From the NCBI GenBank assembly GCA_038235385.1, contig JBBSTY010000043.1, positions 1-27,036 of the forward strand: DNA of 27,036 bases. The letters run 5' to 3'. Positions 7,647 through 16,268 of this stretch are shown piece after piece (the first letter of the stretch is position 1; each line of letters begins with the position of its first letter). The notes under the pieces are model-generated. The model had not been told where the DNA came from. It made no database searches and was given only the letters and a program-made list of their open reading frames with translations. A program made the position numbers and the translations under genes. The stretch comes from JBBSTY01 sp038235385 (lineage in GTDB: Bacteria; Actinomycetota; Acidimicrobiia; Acidimicrobiales; Acidimicrobilacustridaceae).

Positions 7647-9950
7647 ATGACCATCACCGCGAACCTCGGCTTCCCCCGTATGGGGGTGGCCCGCGAGCTC
7701 AAGTGGACGGTCGAGGCCGCGTGGCGATCGGGCGCCTACGACGAGCTGCGCAGCATCGGGGCCCAGCTTCGGGCTCGGCATTGGCAGGTGCAGGTCGACC
7801 GCGGCATCGAGCGCGTGCCGGTCGGCGACTTCTCGTACTACGACCACGTGCTCGACGCAGCGCTGGCCGTGGGAGCGGTCCCGGACCGCTTCGGCGGGGT
7901 GCCGTTCGACCCCGACGTGAGTGACGACGCTGTGGCCCGCTACTTCGTGATGGCCCGCGGTGGAGCGCTCGATGGCGCTGACCGCACTCCACTCGAGATG
8001 ACCAAGTGGTTCGACACCAACTACCACCAACTCGTACCCGAGCTCGAGCCAGGGCAGCGGTTCGAGGCGCGACCGGCACGGCTTCGCGCCCACCTGGCCG
8101 AGGCGCTGGCCCTCGACGTCCCGGCTCGAGTGGTGCTCCTCGGCCCGCTGACGTTCCTGAGCCGATCCAAGCGCACCGACGGTGGCGATCCCTTCGAGCT
8201 CATCGACCGGTTGCTGCCCGCGTACGTCGAACTGGTCGAGGCGCTCCGGCACGCGGGAGCCACCGCATTCCAGTTCGACGAACCCCTCCTCGTCACCGAC
8301 GTGCCCGACGTCGCGCTTGCCGCGTACCCGACGGTGTACGCGGCGCTCCGGGAGGCAGCCGGCACTGCCGAGATCACGCTCGCCACCTACTTCGGAACGC
8401 TCGGCCCCACGGCATCCGTCGCCGCGACCCTGCCGATCGACGTGCTGCACCTCGACCTCGTCCGCGGGGCCGGTCAACTCGATGAGGTGCTTGCGTTGCG
8501 GCCCGACGGACTCTCGCTGTCGCTCGGCATCGTCGACGGCCGCAACCTGTGGCGCTCGGACCTCGAGCTCCTGGCCGACGAGGTTCGTCGGGCCTCGGCC
8601 GCCTGCGGCACTGACGCCGTGCACCTCGCGCCGTCGTGCTCGTTGCTGCACCTCCCCGTCGATCTGTCCCAGGAGCAGGCGCTCGATCCCGAGCTCCGGT
8701 CGTGGCTGTCGTTCGCGACCGAGCGGCTCGACGAGATCCGCATCCTGCGCGAGGTGGTCGACGGACGGGCCGCGGGCGTTGCCGCCGAGCTGGACGCCAA
8801 TCGGGACGCAGCCGCCGCTCGACGATCGTCGACGCGCGTCCACCGTCGGGAGGTCGCCGAACGCGTCGCCGACATCACCCCGGACATGGCCTCGCGCACG
8901 TCGGCGTACCCCGAGCGTCGCGCCCTGCAGGCGGATGCGCTCGAACTGCCGGCGTTCCCCACCACCACGATCGGCTCGTTCCCGCAGACCAAGGAGATCC
9001 GCGATCTCCGGCGGCGGTTCCGCAACGACGAGATCGACGAGGCCACCTACGACGCGGGCCTGCGCACCGCCACCGAGTCGTGCGTCCGTGAGCAGGAGGC
9101 CCTCGGTCTCGATGTGCTCGTCCACGGCGAGTTCGAGCGCACGGACATGGTCGAGTACTTCGGCGATCAACTCGACGGCTTCGTCACCACGGCCAACGGG
9201 TGGGTCCAGAGCTACGGGTCCCGATGCGTGAAGCCGCCGGTGCTCTTCGGCGACATCGTCCGACCGGCACCGATGACCGTCGAGTGGACGACCTTCGCCG
9301 CGAGCCTCACCGACCGACCCATGAAGGGGATGCTGACGGGGCCGGTCACCATCCTCCAGTGGTCGTTCGTACGTGACGACCAACCCTGGTCCACCACCGC
9401 TCGACAGCTCGCGCTGGCCCTGCGCGACGAGGTGTCCGACCTCGTCGACGCCGGCATCCCGATCGTGCAGATCGACGAACCGGCGTTGCGTGAAGGCCTG
9501 CCGTTGCGCCGCGCCGACCAGCCGGCGTTCCTGGCGTGGGCCACCGAGGCGTTCCGACTGGTTGCCGGCGGAGCTCCGGACCCCGTCCAGATCCACACCC
9601 ACATGTGCTACGCCGAGTTCGGCGAGATCATCGACGCCATCGTCGACCTCGATGCCGACGTGATCTCGATGGAGGCCTCCCGTTCGCAGATGGAGCTGCT
9701 CGACGACTTCGTGACGCGTGAGTACCCGAACGAGATCGGGCCGGGGATCTGGGACATCCATTCCCCCCGTGTCCCCACCGATACCGAGCTCGACGACCTC
9801 CTGGCCCGAGCGGTGAAGGCGCTCGGCAGCGACCGTCTCTGGGTGAACCCCGATTGCGGGCTCAAGACCCGGGGCTGGCCCGAGACCCGAGCTTCGCTCA
9901 CCGGACTGGTTGCGGCGGCGCAGCGGGCCCGGACCCAGGAGGTGCGCTGA
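7647..9950 (+). CDS. metE: Cobalamin-independent methionine synthase
   Basis: 767 residues, full length for MetE, which transfers the methyl group of 5-methyltetrahydrofolate (polyglutamate) to homocysteine. The N-terminal barrel begins TANLGFPRMGVARELKW and contains MTKWFDTNYHQLVPE. The catalytic C-terminal barrel starts at TTIGSFPQTKEIR and holds HGEFERTDMVEYFGDQLDGF. The zinc ligands are visible: His652 and Cys654 in HTHMCYAEF, Glu676 in MEASRS and Cys737 in NPDCGLKTR. No key residue is missing. It sits downstream of the metF-like gene, so the pair covers the last two steps of methionine synthesis. A B12-independent enzyme lets the cell make methionine without cobalamin. Confidence 0.97.
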   Translation: MTITANLGFPRMGVARELKWTVEAAWRSGAYDELRSIGAQLRARHWQVQVDRGIERVPVGDFSYYDHVLDAALAVGAVPDRFGGVPFDPDVSDDAVARYFVMARGGALDGADRTPLEMTKWFDTNYHQLVPELEPGQRFEARPARLRAHLAEALALDVPARVVLLGPLTFLSRSKRTDGGDPFELIDRLLPAYVELVEALRHAGATAFQFDEPLLVTDVPDVALAAYPTVYAALREAAGTAEITLATYFGTLGPTASVAATLPIDVLHLDLVRGAGQLDEVLALRPDGLSLSLGIVDGRNLWRSDLELLADEVRRASAACGTDAVHLAPSCSLLHLPVDLSQEQALDPELRSWLSFATERLDEIRILREVVDGRAAGVAAELDANRDAAAARRSSTRVHRREVAERVADITPDMASRTSAYPERRALQADALELPAFPTTTIGSFPQTKEIRDLRRRFRNDEIDEATYDAGLRTATESCVREQEALGLDVLVHGEFERTDMVEYFGDQLDGFVTTANGWVQSYGSRCVKPPVLFGDIVRPAPMTVEWTTFAASLTDRPMKGMLTGPVTILQWSFVRDDQPWSTTARQLALALRDEVSDLVDAGIPIVQIDEPALREGLPLRRADQPAFLAWATEAFRLVAGGAPDPVQIHTHMCYAEFGEIIDAIVDLDADVISMEASRSQMELLDDFVTREYPNEIGPGIWDIHSPRVPTDTELDDLLARAVKALGSDRLWVNPDCGLKTRGWPETRASLTGLVAAAQRARTQEVR

Positions 9951-10027
9951 CGGTCGAGACGCGTTCGACGCCGACGGCCTGACGCGAGACGACGCACGCC
10001 CCGACCGATCGATCAGCAGGCCCCGCC

Positions 10028-10318
10028 GTGGTAGGCGAGAACCGCGCCACGCTCCTCTACGTCGCCAACTGGCGAGGGGTGGCGACCGGCGCCGACTACT
10101 TCACCGCCTACGCCTCCCACTCGCCGCTCGAGCACACCTGGAGCCTCGCCATCGAGGAGCAGTTCTACCTGCTCTTCCCGCTTCTCGTCATCGGGGTGTT
10201 CGCGGTGTTCCGCCGCCATGCCGTGCGGGCGCTGTTCGCGGTCGCGCTGGTCGGGACGATCGCGTCGGCGTCGTGGATGGCCTGGCTGAGTGCCGGTGGG
10301 GCGGCCCATTCGCGCCTC
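10028..10318 (+). pseudogene. Acyltransferase-3 (OafA/YrhL) fragment
   Basis: The reading frame gives RATLLYVANWRGVATGADYF, then SPLEHTWSLAIEEQFYLLFP and a membrane helix, which is the unmistakable centre of OafA/YrhL acyltransferases, membrane proteins that acylate surface sugars. Intact members have about 350-650 residues; only about 95 are left. The N-terminal half, including its catalytic His motif, is absent and homology stops near HSRL. The frame then runs on without meaning into the crotonase gene. Bases 9951-10027 and 10319-10517 show no recognisable coding sequence. Confidence 0.8.
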
Positions 10319-10517
10319 TCCAGCGCTCCTCGCCGACTGTTCCGCTGCCGTCGGGTCCTGAAGGTCCCGTTCGGCGGTCGAGCGGGCCGGTCGGCCGTGG
10401 CACCAGCGGCCAACTCGGCGCGCAGGCTCGTCGTCGATCTCTGCGAGGGTGGTGGCGTCTGCGACGGCTCGACGTCGCCTCGCCTCGACGCCCCCGACCA
10501 TCGACAGGACGTGCACC

Positions 10518-11324
10518 ATGAGCGATCGCTACGAGCAGTTCCCCGGCCTCACCGTCGACCGTCCGTCCGAGGGGGTGCTGCGCATCACCATGGACGCACC
10601 GGGTCTCAACTCGGTCAGCCCGGCGATCCATCGCGAGCTCGCCGACATCTGGCTCACCGTCGATCGCGACCCCGAAACCCGGGTTGCGCTCCTGCGAGGT
10701 GCGGGCAAGGCGTTCTCGGCCGGCGGGAGCTTCGAGCTCCTGGACTCGCTCATGTCCGACCACGAGGTGCGAGTCCGGGTCATGCGCGAGGCGCGCGACC
10801 TCGTGTTCAACGTCATCAACTGCTCCAAGCCGATCGTGTCGGCCATGCACGGACCGGCCGTCGGGGCCGGGCTCGTGGCCGGCATCCTCGCCGACATCTC
10901 CGTGGTGGCCAGGAGCGCTCGCCTCATCGACGGGCACACGCGCCTGGGGGTCACGGCGGGCGACCACGCCGCGATCTGCTGGCCGTTGATGTGTGGCATG
11001 GCGAAGGCGAAGTACTACCTGCTCACCTGCGACACGCTCACCGGTGAGGAGGCCGAACGCATCGGGTTGGTCTCGATCTGCGTCGACGACGATCAGGTGC
11101 AGGATCGCGCGCTCGAGGTGGCCGAGCAGCTCGCCGGAGGCTCCCAGTCGGCGATCCGCTGGACCAAGCAGACGCTGAACAACTGGTACCGCGCCCAGTC
11201 GGCGATCCTGGATGCGTCGCTCGCCTACGAGTTCATCGGCTTCGGGGGCCCCGACGCCCGCGAGGGCCTGGCCAGCCACACCGAGAAGCGCGATCCGAAC
11301 TTCACCGGTCCCACCGGCGAGTGA
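10518..11324 (+). CDS. Enoyl-CoA hydratase/isomerase (crotonase) family protein
   Basis: 268 residues with the crotonase fold: LRGAGKAFSAGGSFELL (CoA-adenine/oxyanion region), PIVSAMHGPAVGAGLVAG, then LTGEEAERIGLVSICVDD. Aligning by eye with rat mitochondrial hydratase, both catalytic glutamates are missing: Glu144 falls on Val in GAGLVAGILADI and Glu164 on His in IDGHTRLG. It carries AGDHA where hydratases have PGAGG. It is therefore probably not a simple hydratase; another crotonase reaction is likely. The ATG is preceded by AGGA at 8 bases (10506-10509). The next gene, an SDR, begins 80 bases later in the same direction, consistent with acyl-CoA or related catabolism. Confidence 0.9.
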   Translation: MSDRYEQFPGLTVDRPSEGVLRITMDAPGLNSVSPAIHRELADIWLTVDRDPETRVALLRGAGKAFSAGGSFELLDSLMSDHEVRVRVMREARDLVFNVINCSKPIVSAMHGPAVGAGLVAGILADISVVARSARLIDGHTRLGVTAGDHAAICWPLMCGMAKAKYYLLTCDTLTGEEAERIGLVSICVDDDQVQDRALEVAEQLAGGSQSAIRWTKQTLNNWYRAQSAILDASLAYEFIGFGGPDAREGLASHTEKRDPNFTGPTGE

Positions 11325-11404
11325 CCTGGTCGGTGAGGGCCGCGTTCGCCCGGTCGATGGATGCGTGGCGGCGCGTCCAAAGGGCCACGCGCTAGACAGA
11401 GGCC

Positions 11405-12199
11405 ATGTCCACCATCACCGCAAGGACCGCACTCGTCACCGGCGGCGGGAGCGGGATCGGACTCGGATCCGCCACCCGCCTCGCGGCCGACGGCGCCCAC
11501 GTCACCATCTGCGGTCGCACCGAGACCAAGCTCGCCGACGCGGTCACCGCCATCGAACCCCACGTCGGCGAGGGCGGGTCGATCAGGATGATCGTCGCCG
11601 ACATCACCATCGAGGACCAGGTCGCTGCGGCAGTCGCCTTCGCGAGCGAACCGACCAGCGGTCTCGACATCTTGTTCGCCAACGCCGGAGGCTCCCTGCA
11701 CATGGGGGCGTTCGCCGACGCCGATGCCGACGCGCTGCGGGCGACGGTCGACCTGAACCTGATCGGCACCATGTTGTGCATCAAGCACGCGGTGCCGGCG
11801 ATGAAGCAGGCCGGGGGCGGCTCGATCATCGGCATGTCGTCGGGCGCCGGGGCGTTCCCGCACCGGTGGCTCTGGGCCTACGGCGCGGCCAAGGCAGGGA
11901 TCGACATGGTGTGCAAGAGCGCCGCCGAGGAGCTCGGCGTCGACAGGATCCGGGTCAACAGCATCCAGCCCGGCATCGTCGATGACGAGCTGATGTCGTT
12001 CATCACCGGCGGCGGCGCGCTGCTCGACGACTACATCGCTGGCATGCCGCTCGAGCGGGTGGGCACCGTCGAGGACATCGCCGAGGCGGTCCGGTTCCTG
12101 GCCGGTCCCGAGTCGTCGTGGATCACCGGGATCAACCTGCCGATCGACGGTGGGCACCACCTCCGTCACGGCGCCGACTACTCGCTGCTCTTCTCCTAG
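11405..12199 (+). CDS. Short-chain dehydrogenase/reductase (SDR)
   Basis: 264 residues, classical SDR: TGGGSGIG cofactor loop at 12-19, FANAGG near 93, serine in IIGMSSGAG and the catalytic pair in WAYGAAKAG (Tyr and Lys four apart), then RVNSIQPGIV. Members oxidise or reduce alcohols and ketones with NAD(P). The substrate cannot be told. Its place after the crotonase and before an acyl-CoA dehydrogenase further down suggests beta-oxidation-like or hydroxy-acid chemistry. TAGACA lies 6 bases before the ATG, and AGAGG overlaps that spacer, so either a leaderless or a very closely spaced ribosome site is possible. Confidence 0.93.
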   Translation: MSTITARTALVTGGGSGIGLGSATRLAADGAHVTICGRTETKLADAVTAIEPHVGEGGSIRMIVADITIEDQVAAAVAFASEPTSGLDILFANAGGSLHMGAFADADADALRATVDLNLIGTMLCIKHAVPAMKQAGGGSIIGMSSGAGAFPHRWLWAYGAAKAGIDMVCKSAAEELGVDRIRVNSIQPGIVDDELMSFITGGGALLDDYIAGMPLERVGTVEDIAEAVRFLAGPESSWITGINLPIDGGHHLRHGADYSLLFS

Positions 12200-12216
12200 C
12201 CGTCGAGGCCGGTCCC

Positions 12217-12270
12217 GACCGACGCAGCGCTCCGAGCCCAGCGCTCGAGAGCGCGCCGGTCGGCGGTCAC
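12217..12270 (+). terminator. Imperfect GC hairpin after the SDR gene
   Basis: Two segments, CGACC...GCGCTC and GAGCGC...GGTCG, can pair around a loop of about 20 bases. There is no T-run. A weak terminator candidate only. Confidence 0.3.
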
Positions 12271-12340
12271 CGTCGATCTCCCCAGCGCCCGAGCTCCGGC
12301 CGGGCGACCGGTGAGTTGCGATCGCGTGACGCCGACCCGG

Positions 12341-12346
12341 TAGCGT
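12341..12346 (+). promoter_or_regulatory. -10 box of the M23 protein gene
   Basis: TAGCGT ends 10 bases before the ATG at 12357. A GTG at 12345 is in frame but overlaps this box, which argues for the ATG as the start. The transcript would have almost no leader. Confidence 0.45.
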
Positions 12347-12356
12347 GGCCGAGATC

Positions 12357-14180
12357 ATGCTGAGAGCGTTCGCTGTCATCGTGGTGCTGGTGGGATTCCT
12401 GGGGGGAACCGCCAGCACCGGCCTGTCGTTCGGAGGCGAGCGCGCCGCAGCCGCCGGCGTCAACCAGGTGAGTGCCCCCGAGTGGCTCCCGGTCCGCACG
12501 TCCACCGGCGCCCCGGGTGGCGCCGAGTTGCTGGTCGGTTGCACCTACCGGAGCCAGCTTCCGGTCTGTGGCGGTCATCACCAGTACTGGGCGATCGACA
12601 TGGCGCTCGGTGCGAACAGGGCGCCGGTCTTCGCCGCCGGTGCGGGCCGGGCCACGCTTGGCTGGGACGCATCGGGGTGGGGCAACTACGTGATCGTCGA
12701 TCATGGCGCCTTCGGGAAGACGCTCTACGGGCACCTGGCGGAAGCTTCGGTCGCTCCCGGTCAATGGGTGGACCAGAACACCCAGGTGGGGCTCGTCGGG
12801 ACAACCGGCGACACCCGAGGCACGCCGCACCTGCACTTCGAGTACGACGACAACGTCGGCGGGTTCGGCGGCGGCGGCAGCCCGAACGACCCCGGTGAGC
12901 TCAAGGCGTGTCACGGCAACACGTTGGTGTCCTACGGCTCCTGGGAAGGCCTCGCCTGGGGTTCGCGTTCGGTGCACTCCGACGGCACGACGTGCGGGTT
13001 GACCGTCACCGACGTCGCCACCCGCTACCACCCGCTCGTGCCCGCTCGAGTCCTCGACTCGCGACCCGGCCCCGGCAACGTGGGCGCGTACGCATCGCCG
13101 TGGGGCGAGGGGCTGGCCGGCTCACGCGACGTCGCCATCGCCGGGATCGGCGAGGTCCCGCCCGACGCCGACGCGGTCGTGCTCAACGTCACCGTGGTCA
13201 ACGCCACGGCAGGGTCGTACCTCCAGCTGTGGCCCACCGGTTCCCAGCGACCGCGGTACGGATCGAGCCTCAACTTCTCCGCCGGCCAGATCGTGCCCAA
13301 CGCGGTGACGGTCAAGCTCGGCGACGGCGGTCGGGTCCGGGTCCTCAACGCGGTCGGGTCGACCGACGTGGTCATCGATGTGAGCGGGTACTACCGGGCC
13401 GGCCCCGACGGCGCCGGGTACCGGCCGCTGACCCCTGCCCGCGTCCTCGACTCGCGCCCGGGGACCTCCAACGTCGGCTCGTTCGCTGCGCCGTGGGGCG
13501 CGGGGGCCGAAGCTGCCCGCGATGTGGCGATCGGCGGGGTGGGCGCCGTTCCGGCTGGCGCCAGTGCGGTGGTGCTCAACGTGACGGTCGTGAACCCCAG
13601 CGCCGACTCGTTCCTCCAGCTCTGGCCGTCCGGCTCCGGACAACCCCGGTTCGGGTCGAGCCTCAACTTCACCGCCGGTCAGGTGGTGCCCAACGCCGTG
13701 ACGGTCAAGCTCGGTGCCGGGGGCAGCGTGCGGGTCATGAACGCCCAGGGATCGGTCGACGTGGTGATCGACGTCAGCGGGTACTACACCGACGACGGCG
13801 GTTCCGCTTTCCACGCCGTCATGCCCGATCGCGTGCTCGATTCGCGTCCGGCTAGCAACGTCGGTCCGTTCACCACGCCCTGGGGCTGGGGACTCGGCGG
13901 GGTGCGAGCCGTGCCGATCGCCGGCCGCAGCGGTGTGCCCGGCGGCGCCACCGCCGTCGTGCTCAACGTCACGGCGATCGAGCCGTCCTCCTCGACCTTC
14001 GTGCAGGTGTGGCCCACCGGGGCGCTTCGTCCCGAGGCCAGCTCGAACCTCAACGCACTGGCGGGTGAGATCGTCCCGAACGCGGTCACGGCCATGCTCG
14101 GGTACGAGGGCGATGTCCTCGTGTACAACCACGCCGGCGAGGTCGACTTGGTGGCCGACGTCGCCGGGTGGTTCGGCTGA
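12357..14180 (+). CDS. Exported M23 (LytM-like) peptidase with three C-terminal RVLDSRP repeats
   Basis: 607 residues. Residues 1-33 are a signal peptide (MLRAFAVIVVLVGFLGG, cleavage near RAAAAG). Residues 60-170 are a LytM domain with His74/75 and Asp81 in HHQYWAID, YGHL at 124-127 and HLHF (158-161), so the zinc and catalytic histidines are present; the first motif has a longer gap than the usual HxxxD. Three repeats of about 125 residues follow, each from ARVLDSRP or DRVLDSRP through LNVTVVNP-type, LNF.AGQIVPNAVTVKLG and VVIDVSGYY segments (about 13040, 13440 and 13830 onward). Such repeats are common on actinobacterial surface proteins. The enzyme likely cuts peptidoglycan cross-bridges or other Gly-rich peptides outside the cell. 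Repeat function is unknown to me. Confidence 0.9.
   Translation: MLRAFAVIVVLVGFLGGTASTGLSFGGERAAAAGVNQVSAPEWLPVRTSTGAPGGAELLVGCTYRSQLPVCGGHHQYWAIDMALGANRAPVFAAGAGRATLGWDASGWGNYVIVDHGAFGKTLYGHLAEASVAPGQWVDQNTQVGLVGTTGDTRGTPHLHFEYDDNVGGFGGGGSPNDPGELKACHGNTLVSYGSWEGLAWGSRSVHSDGTTCGLTVTDVATRYHPLVPARVLDSRPGPGNVGAYASPWGEGLAGSRDVAIAGIGEVPPDADAVVLNVTVVNATAGSYLQLWPTGSQRPRYGSSLNFSAGQIVPNAVTVKLGDGGRVRVLNAVGSTDVVIDVSGYYRAGPDGAGYRPLTPARVLDSRPGTSNVGSFAAPWGAGAEAARDVAIGGVGAVPAGASAVVLNVTVVNPSADSFLQLWPSGSGQPRFGSSLNFTAGQVVPNAVTVKLGAGGSVRVMNAQGSVDVVIDVSGYYTDDGGSAFHAVMPDRVLDSRPASNVGPFTTPWGWGLGGVRAVPIAGRSGVPGGATAVVLNVTAIEPSSSTFVQVWPTGALRPEASSNLNALAGEIVPNAVTAMLGYEGDVLVYNHAGEVDLVADVAGWFG
13024..14177 (+). repeat. 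Three tandem repeats of about 375 bp in the M23 gene
   Basis: The units begin near 13024, 13425 and 13814 with CTCGACTCGCG-type sequence and end with the SGYY or AGWFG segment. The first two are close to each other in DNA; the third is more diverged and lacks the Gly after RPAS. Confidence 0.8.
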
Positions 14181-14301
14181 CGCTCCGTCCACCGCACCTC
14201 AGCGTGGGTCGTCTCGTGTGCGATCGCTGATCGCTTGTGGTGCCGGTAGGGTTCCGGCGTCCGTCGGGGGTCGGCGGAACGACACGGGGACGGTGCGACA
14301 C

Positions 14302-15498
14302 GTGCGTGACGAAGAGATGGTTCTCGAGCGGCTCGACCAGCTGATGACCGACCACCCACCGGCCGAGGTCCCGGCCCGGGAGTTCCTCGGCGCACAGTTC
14401 GATGCCGGCCTCGCGTGGGTCCACTTCCCCGAAGGCCGTGGCGGCCTCGGTCTGAGCCCGCAGCTGCAACAGGTCGTGAACCAGCGACTGGCGGCAGAGC
14501 GGGCACCCGTCGCCATGGCCCGCAACCCGATCGGTCACGGCATGGGCGCACCCACGGTCGTCACCCACGGCAGCGACGCCCAGCAGCGCCGCTACCTCCG
14601 CCCGCTCTTCACCGGCGAGGAGATCTGGTGCCAGCTCTTCAGCGAGCCCGGCGCCGGGAGCGACGTGGCATCGCTGGCCGCGAGCGGGGTGCTCGACGGC
14701 GAGGAGTGGACGATCAACGGGCAGAAGGTGTGGACGACGCTCGCCCACGTCGCCCGGTGGGGGATGCTCGTGGTGCGCACGGACCCCGAGGCCGCCAAGC
14801 ACCGCGGGATGACCTACTTCGTGGTCGACATGCACGCCCCAGGCGTCGAGGTCCTGCCGTTGCGGCAGATGACCGGTGAGGCCGAGTTCAACGAGGTGTT
14901 CTTCTCCGACGTGCGCATCCCCGACGCCGAACGCCTCGGCGAGGTGGGCGACGGCTGGCACGTCGCCATCACGACGCTCATGAACGAGCGCGTCTCGATC
15001 GGCGGCGGTGTCCCGCCCCGCGAGGGTGGCATCATCCGCGAGGCGCTGAAGGTCTGGCGCTCCCTACCCGAGCCCACCGGTTCTGGCGTGGCCGAGCGCG
15101 CCGTGCAGCGCCAGGAGCTCACCAAGCTCTGGATCCAGGCCGAGGTGCTGCGCCTCACCAACATCCGGGCGTCGCAGCTGCGCTCGGTCGGTACCCCCGG
15201 TCCGGAGGGTTCGGTCGGCAAGAGCCTCGCTGCCGAGCACAACAAGGCGGTGATGAACTTCACGGTGGAGCTCATGGGTGCCGAGGGGATGCTCTACACG
15301 AGCTACGAGATGGTGCGGCCGGAGGCGTCCATGTCGTGGGACTGCCCGCAGAAGGCGTTCCTGCGCATGCGGGCCAACTCGATCGAAGGCGGCACCACCG
15401 AGGTCATGAAGAACATCCTCGGCGAGCGCGTGCTCGGTCTGCCCGGCGACGTGCGCGTCGACAAGGGGATGCCGTGGCGCGAGGTGCCCCGCAACTGA
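14302..15498 (+). CDS. Acyl-CoA dehydrogenase
   Basis: 398 residues, standard length for the FAD enzymes that introduce the alpha-beta double bond into acyl-CoA. LFSEPGAGSDVASL matches acyl-CoA dehydrogenase signature 1, INGQKVWTTLAHVARWGML follows, and RMRANSIEGGTTEVMKNILG carries the C-terminal FAD/CoA region with a Glu at the usual base position. I begin at GTG 14302 (VRDEEMVLERL), because GGGGA lies 11 bases before it; GTG 14293 and ATG 14317 are alternatives. The N-terminal helical part is short. It faces HU (-) across a hairpin and is separated from the M23 gene by 121 bases with no clear signal, so it may have its own promoter. Confidence 0.92.
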   Translation: MRDEEMVLERLDQLMTDHPPAEVPAREFLGAQFDAGLAWVHFPEGRGGLGLSPQLQQVVNQRLAAERAPVAMARNPIGHGMGAPTVVTHGSDAQQRRYLRPLFTGEEIWCQLFSEPGAGSDVASLAASGVLDGEEWTINGQKVWTTLAHVARWGMLVVRTDPEAAKHRGMTYFVVDMHAPGVEVLPLRQMTGEAEFNEVFFSDVRIPDAERLGEVGDGWHVAITTLMNERVSIGGGVPPREGGIIREALKVWRSLPEPTGSGVAERAVQRQELTKLWIQAEVLRLTNIRASQLRSVGTPGPEGSVGKSLAAEHNKAVMNFTVELMGAEGMLYTSYEMVRPEASMSWDCPQKAFLRMRANSIEGGTTEVMKNILGERVLGLPGDVRVDKGMPWREVPRN

Positions 15499-15551
15499 TC
15501 TGCGCAGGCAGGGCTGGTACGGCCGTCCTTCGGCCGATGGTGAAAACGTGA

Positions 15552-15579
15552 ATGGCCCGAGGCAGGTGCCTCGGGCCAT
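15552..15579. terminator. Bidirectional terminator between acyl-CoA dehydrogenase and HU
   Basis: ATGGCCCGAGGC (15552-15563), loop AGGT, GCCTCGGGCCAT (15568-15579): a perfect 12-bp stem. On the minus strand it is followed by a short T-rich run (TTCACGTTTTC), so it suits HU best; on the plus strand no T-run follows. A second small hairpin (CGGCCG, loop TCCTT, CGGCCG; 15520-15536) lies closer to the dehydrogenase stop. Confidence 0.85.
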
Positions 15580-15608
15580 CTCGATCTCGATCGGTCCGCG
15601 TGGAGCGA

Positions 15609-16049
15609 TCAGCGCTTCTTGGCGGGTGCCGTCTTGGCGGTGGCCTTCTTGGCCGGAGCAGCCTTCTTGGCGGGTGCCTTCTTGGCCGCGGCCTTCTTGG
15701 CCGGAGCAGCCTTCTTGGCGGGTGCCTTCTTGGCCGCGGCCTTCTTGGCGGGAGCAGCCTTCTTGGCGATCTTGCCGGTGAGGGCTGCGTCCTTGAACGC
15801 CTTCAGCGGGGTGATCTTGGCCACGCGCTTGGCCTTGATCTTGATGGTCTCGCCGGTTGCCGGGTTGCGGCCCATGCGGGCGGGGCGGTCGACGCGGGCG
15901 AACTTGGCGAAGCCCGGAAGCGACACGGTCTCGCCCTTGGCGACCCGCTCGGTGATCTCGTCGACGACAGCGGTGAGTGCCTCGTCAGCGGTCTTTCGGT
16001 CGACGTCGAGGCGTTCGCTCAGCGCCAGGACGAGTTCTCTGCGGTTCAT
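15609..16049 (-). CDS. HU-family nucleoid protein with a Lys/Ala/Pro tail
   Basis: 146 residues. Residues 1-92 are a complete HU fold: MNRRELVLALSERL, GETVSLPGFAKF and the DNA-binding arm RPARMGRNPATGETIKI. Residues 93-146 are a basic tail made of almost three copies of a 16-residue unit (AAPAKKAAAKKAPAKK), resembling the histone H1-like tails of mycobacterial HupB and streptomycete HupS but shorter. The protein bends and compacts DNA; the tail should raise affinity for linear DNA and may be a target for lysine modification. GGAG lies 4 bases before the ATG. Bases 16050-16268 upstream hold its presumed promoter but I cannot fix the hexamers. Confidence 0.95.
   Translation of the reverse strand: MNRRELVLALSERLDVDRKTADEALTAVVDEITERVAKGETVSLPGFAKFARVDRPARMGRNPATGETIKIKAKRVAKITPLKAFKDAALTGKIAKKAAPAKKAAAKKAPAKKAAPAKKAAAKKAPAKKAAPAKKATAKTAPAKKR
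15620..15764. repeat. 48-bp repeats encoding the HU tail
   Basis: Nearly three 48-bp units built from cttcttggc(c/g)g blocks. The third copy has diverged at its outer end (ATAKTAPAKKR). In-frame expansion or contraction would alter tail length without disturbing the HU core. Confidence 0.75.
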
Positions 16050-16268
16050 GGGATCTCCGTACGTCAGTGTTTTCAGGGGGTTGCTGTCGGCGACTCTTGC
16101 ACATCGACGGCCTCCGGGCGCGCATCGCGGCCTGAAATCGCTCGCCCGACGGCGGCGTCGCGCTCGTGGTTCCTCCGTCGGGATCGCTGTCGACGCGGGG
16201 GTGTCGGCCGGGTCGATCGGGTCAGTGTCGAACCGCCGGGAGCACGTGGACGCGTGGGGTGGATCGGA

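Noticed and set aside
7518..9761. 747-codon minus-strand open frame
   Set aside because: Antisense to metE, which has every catalytic residue.
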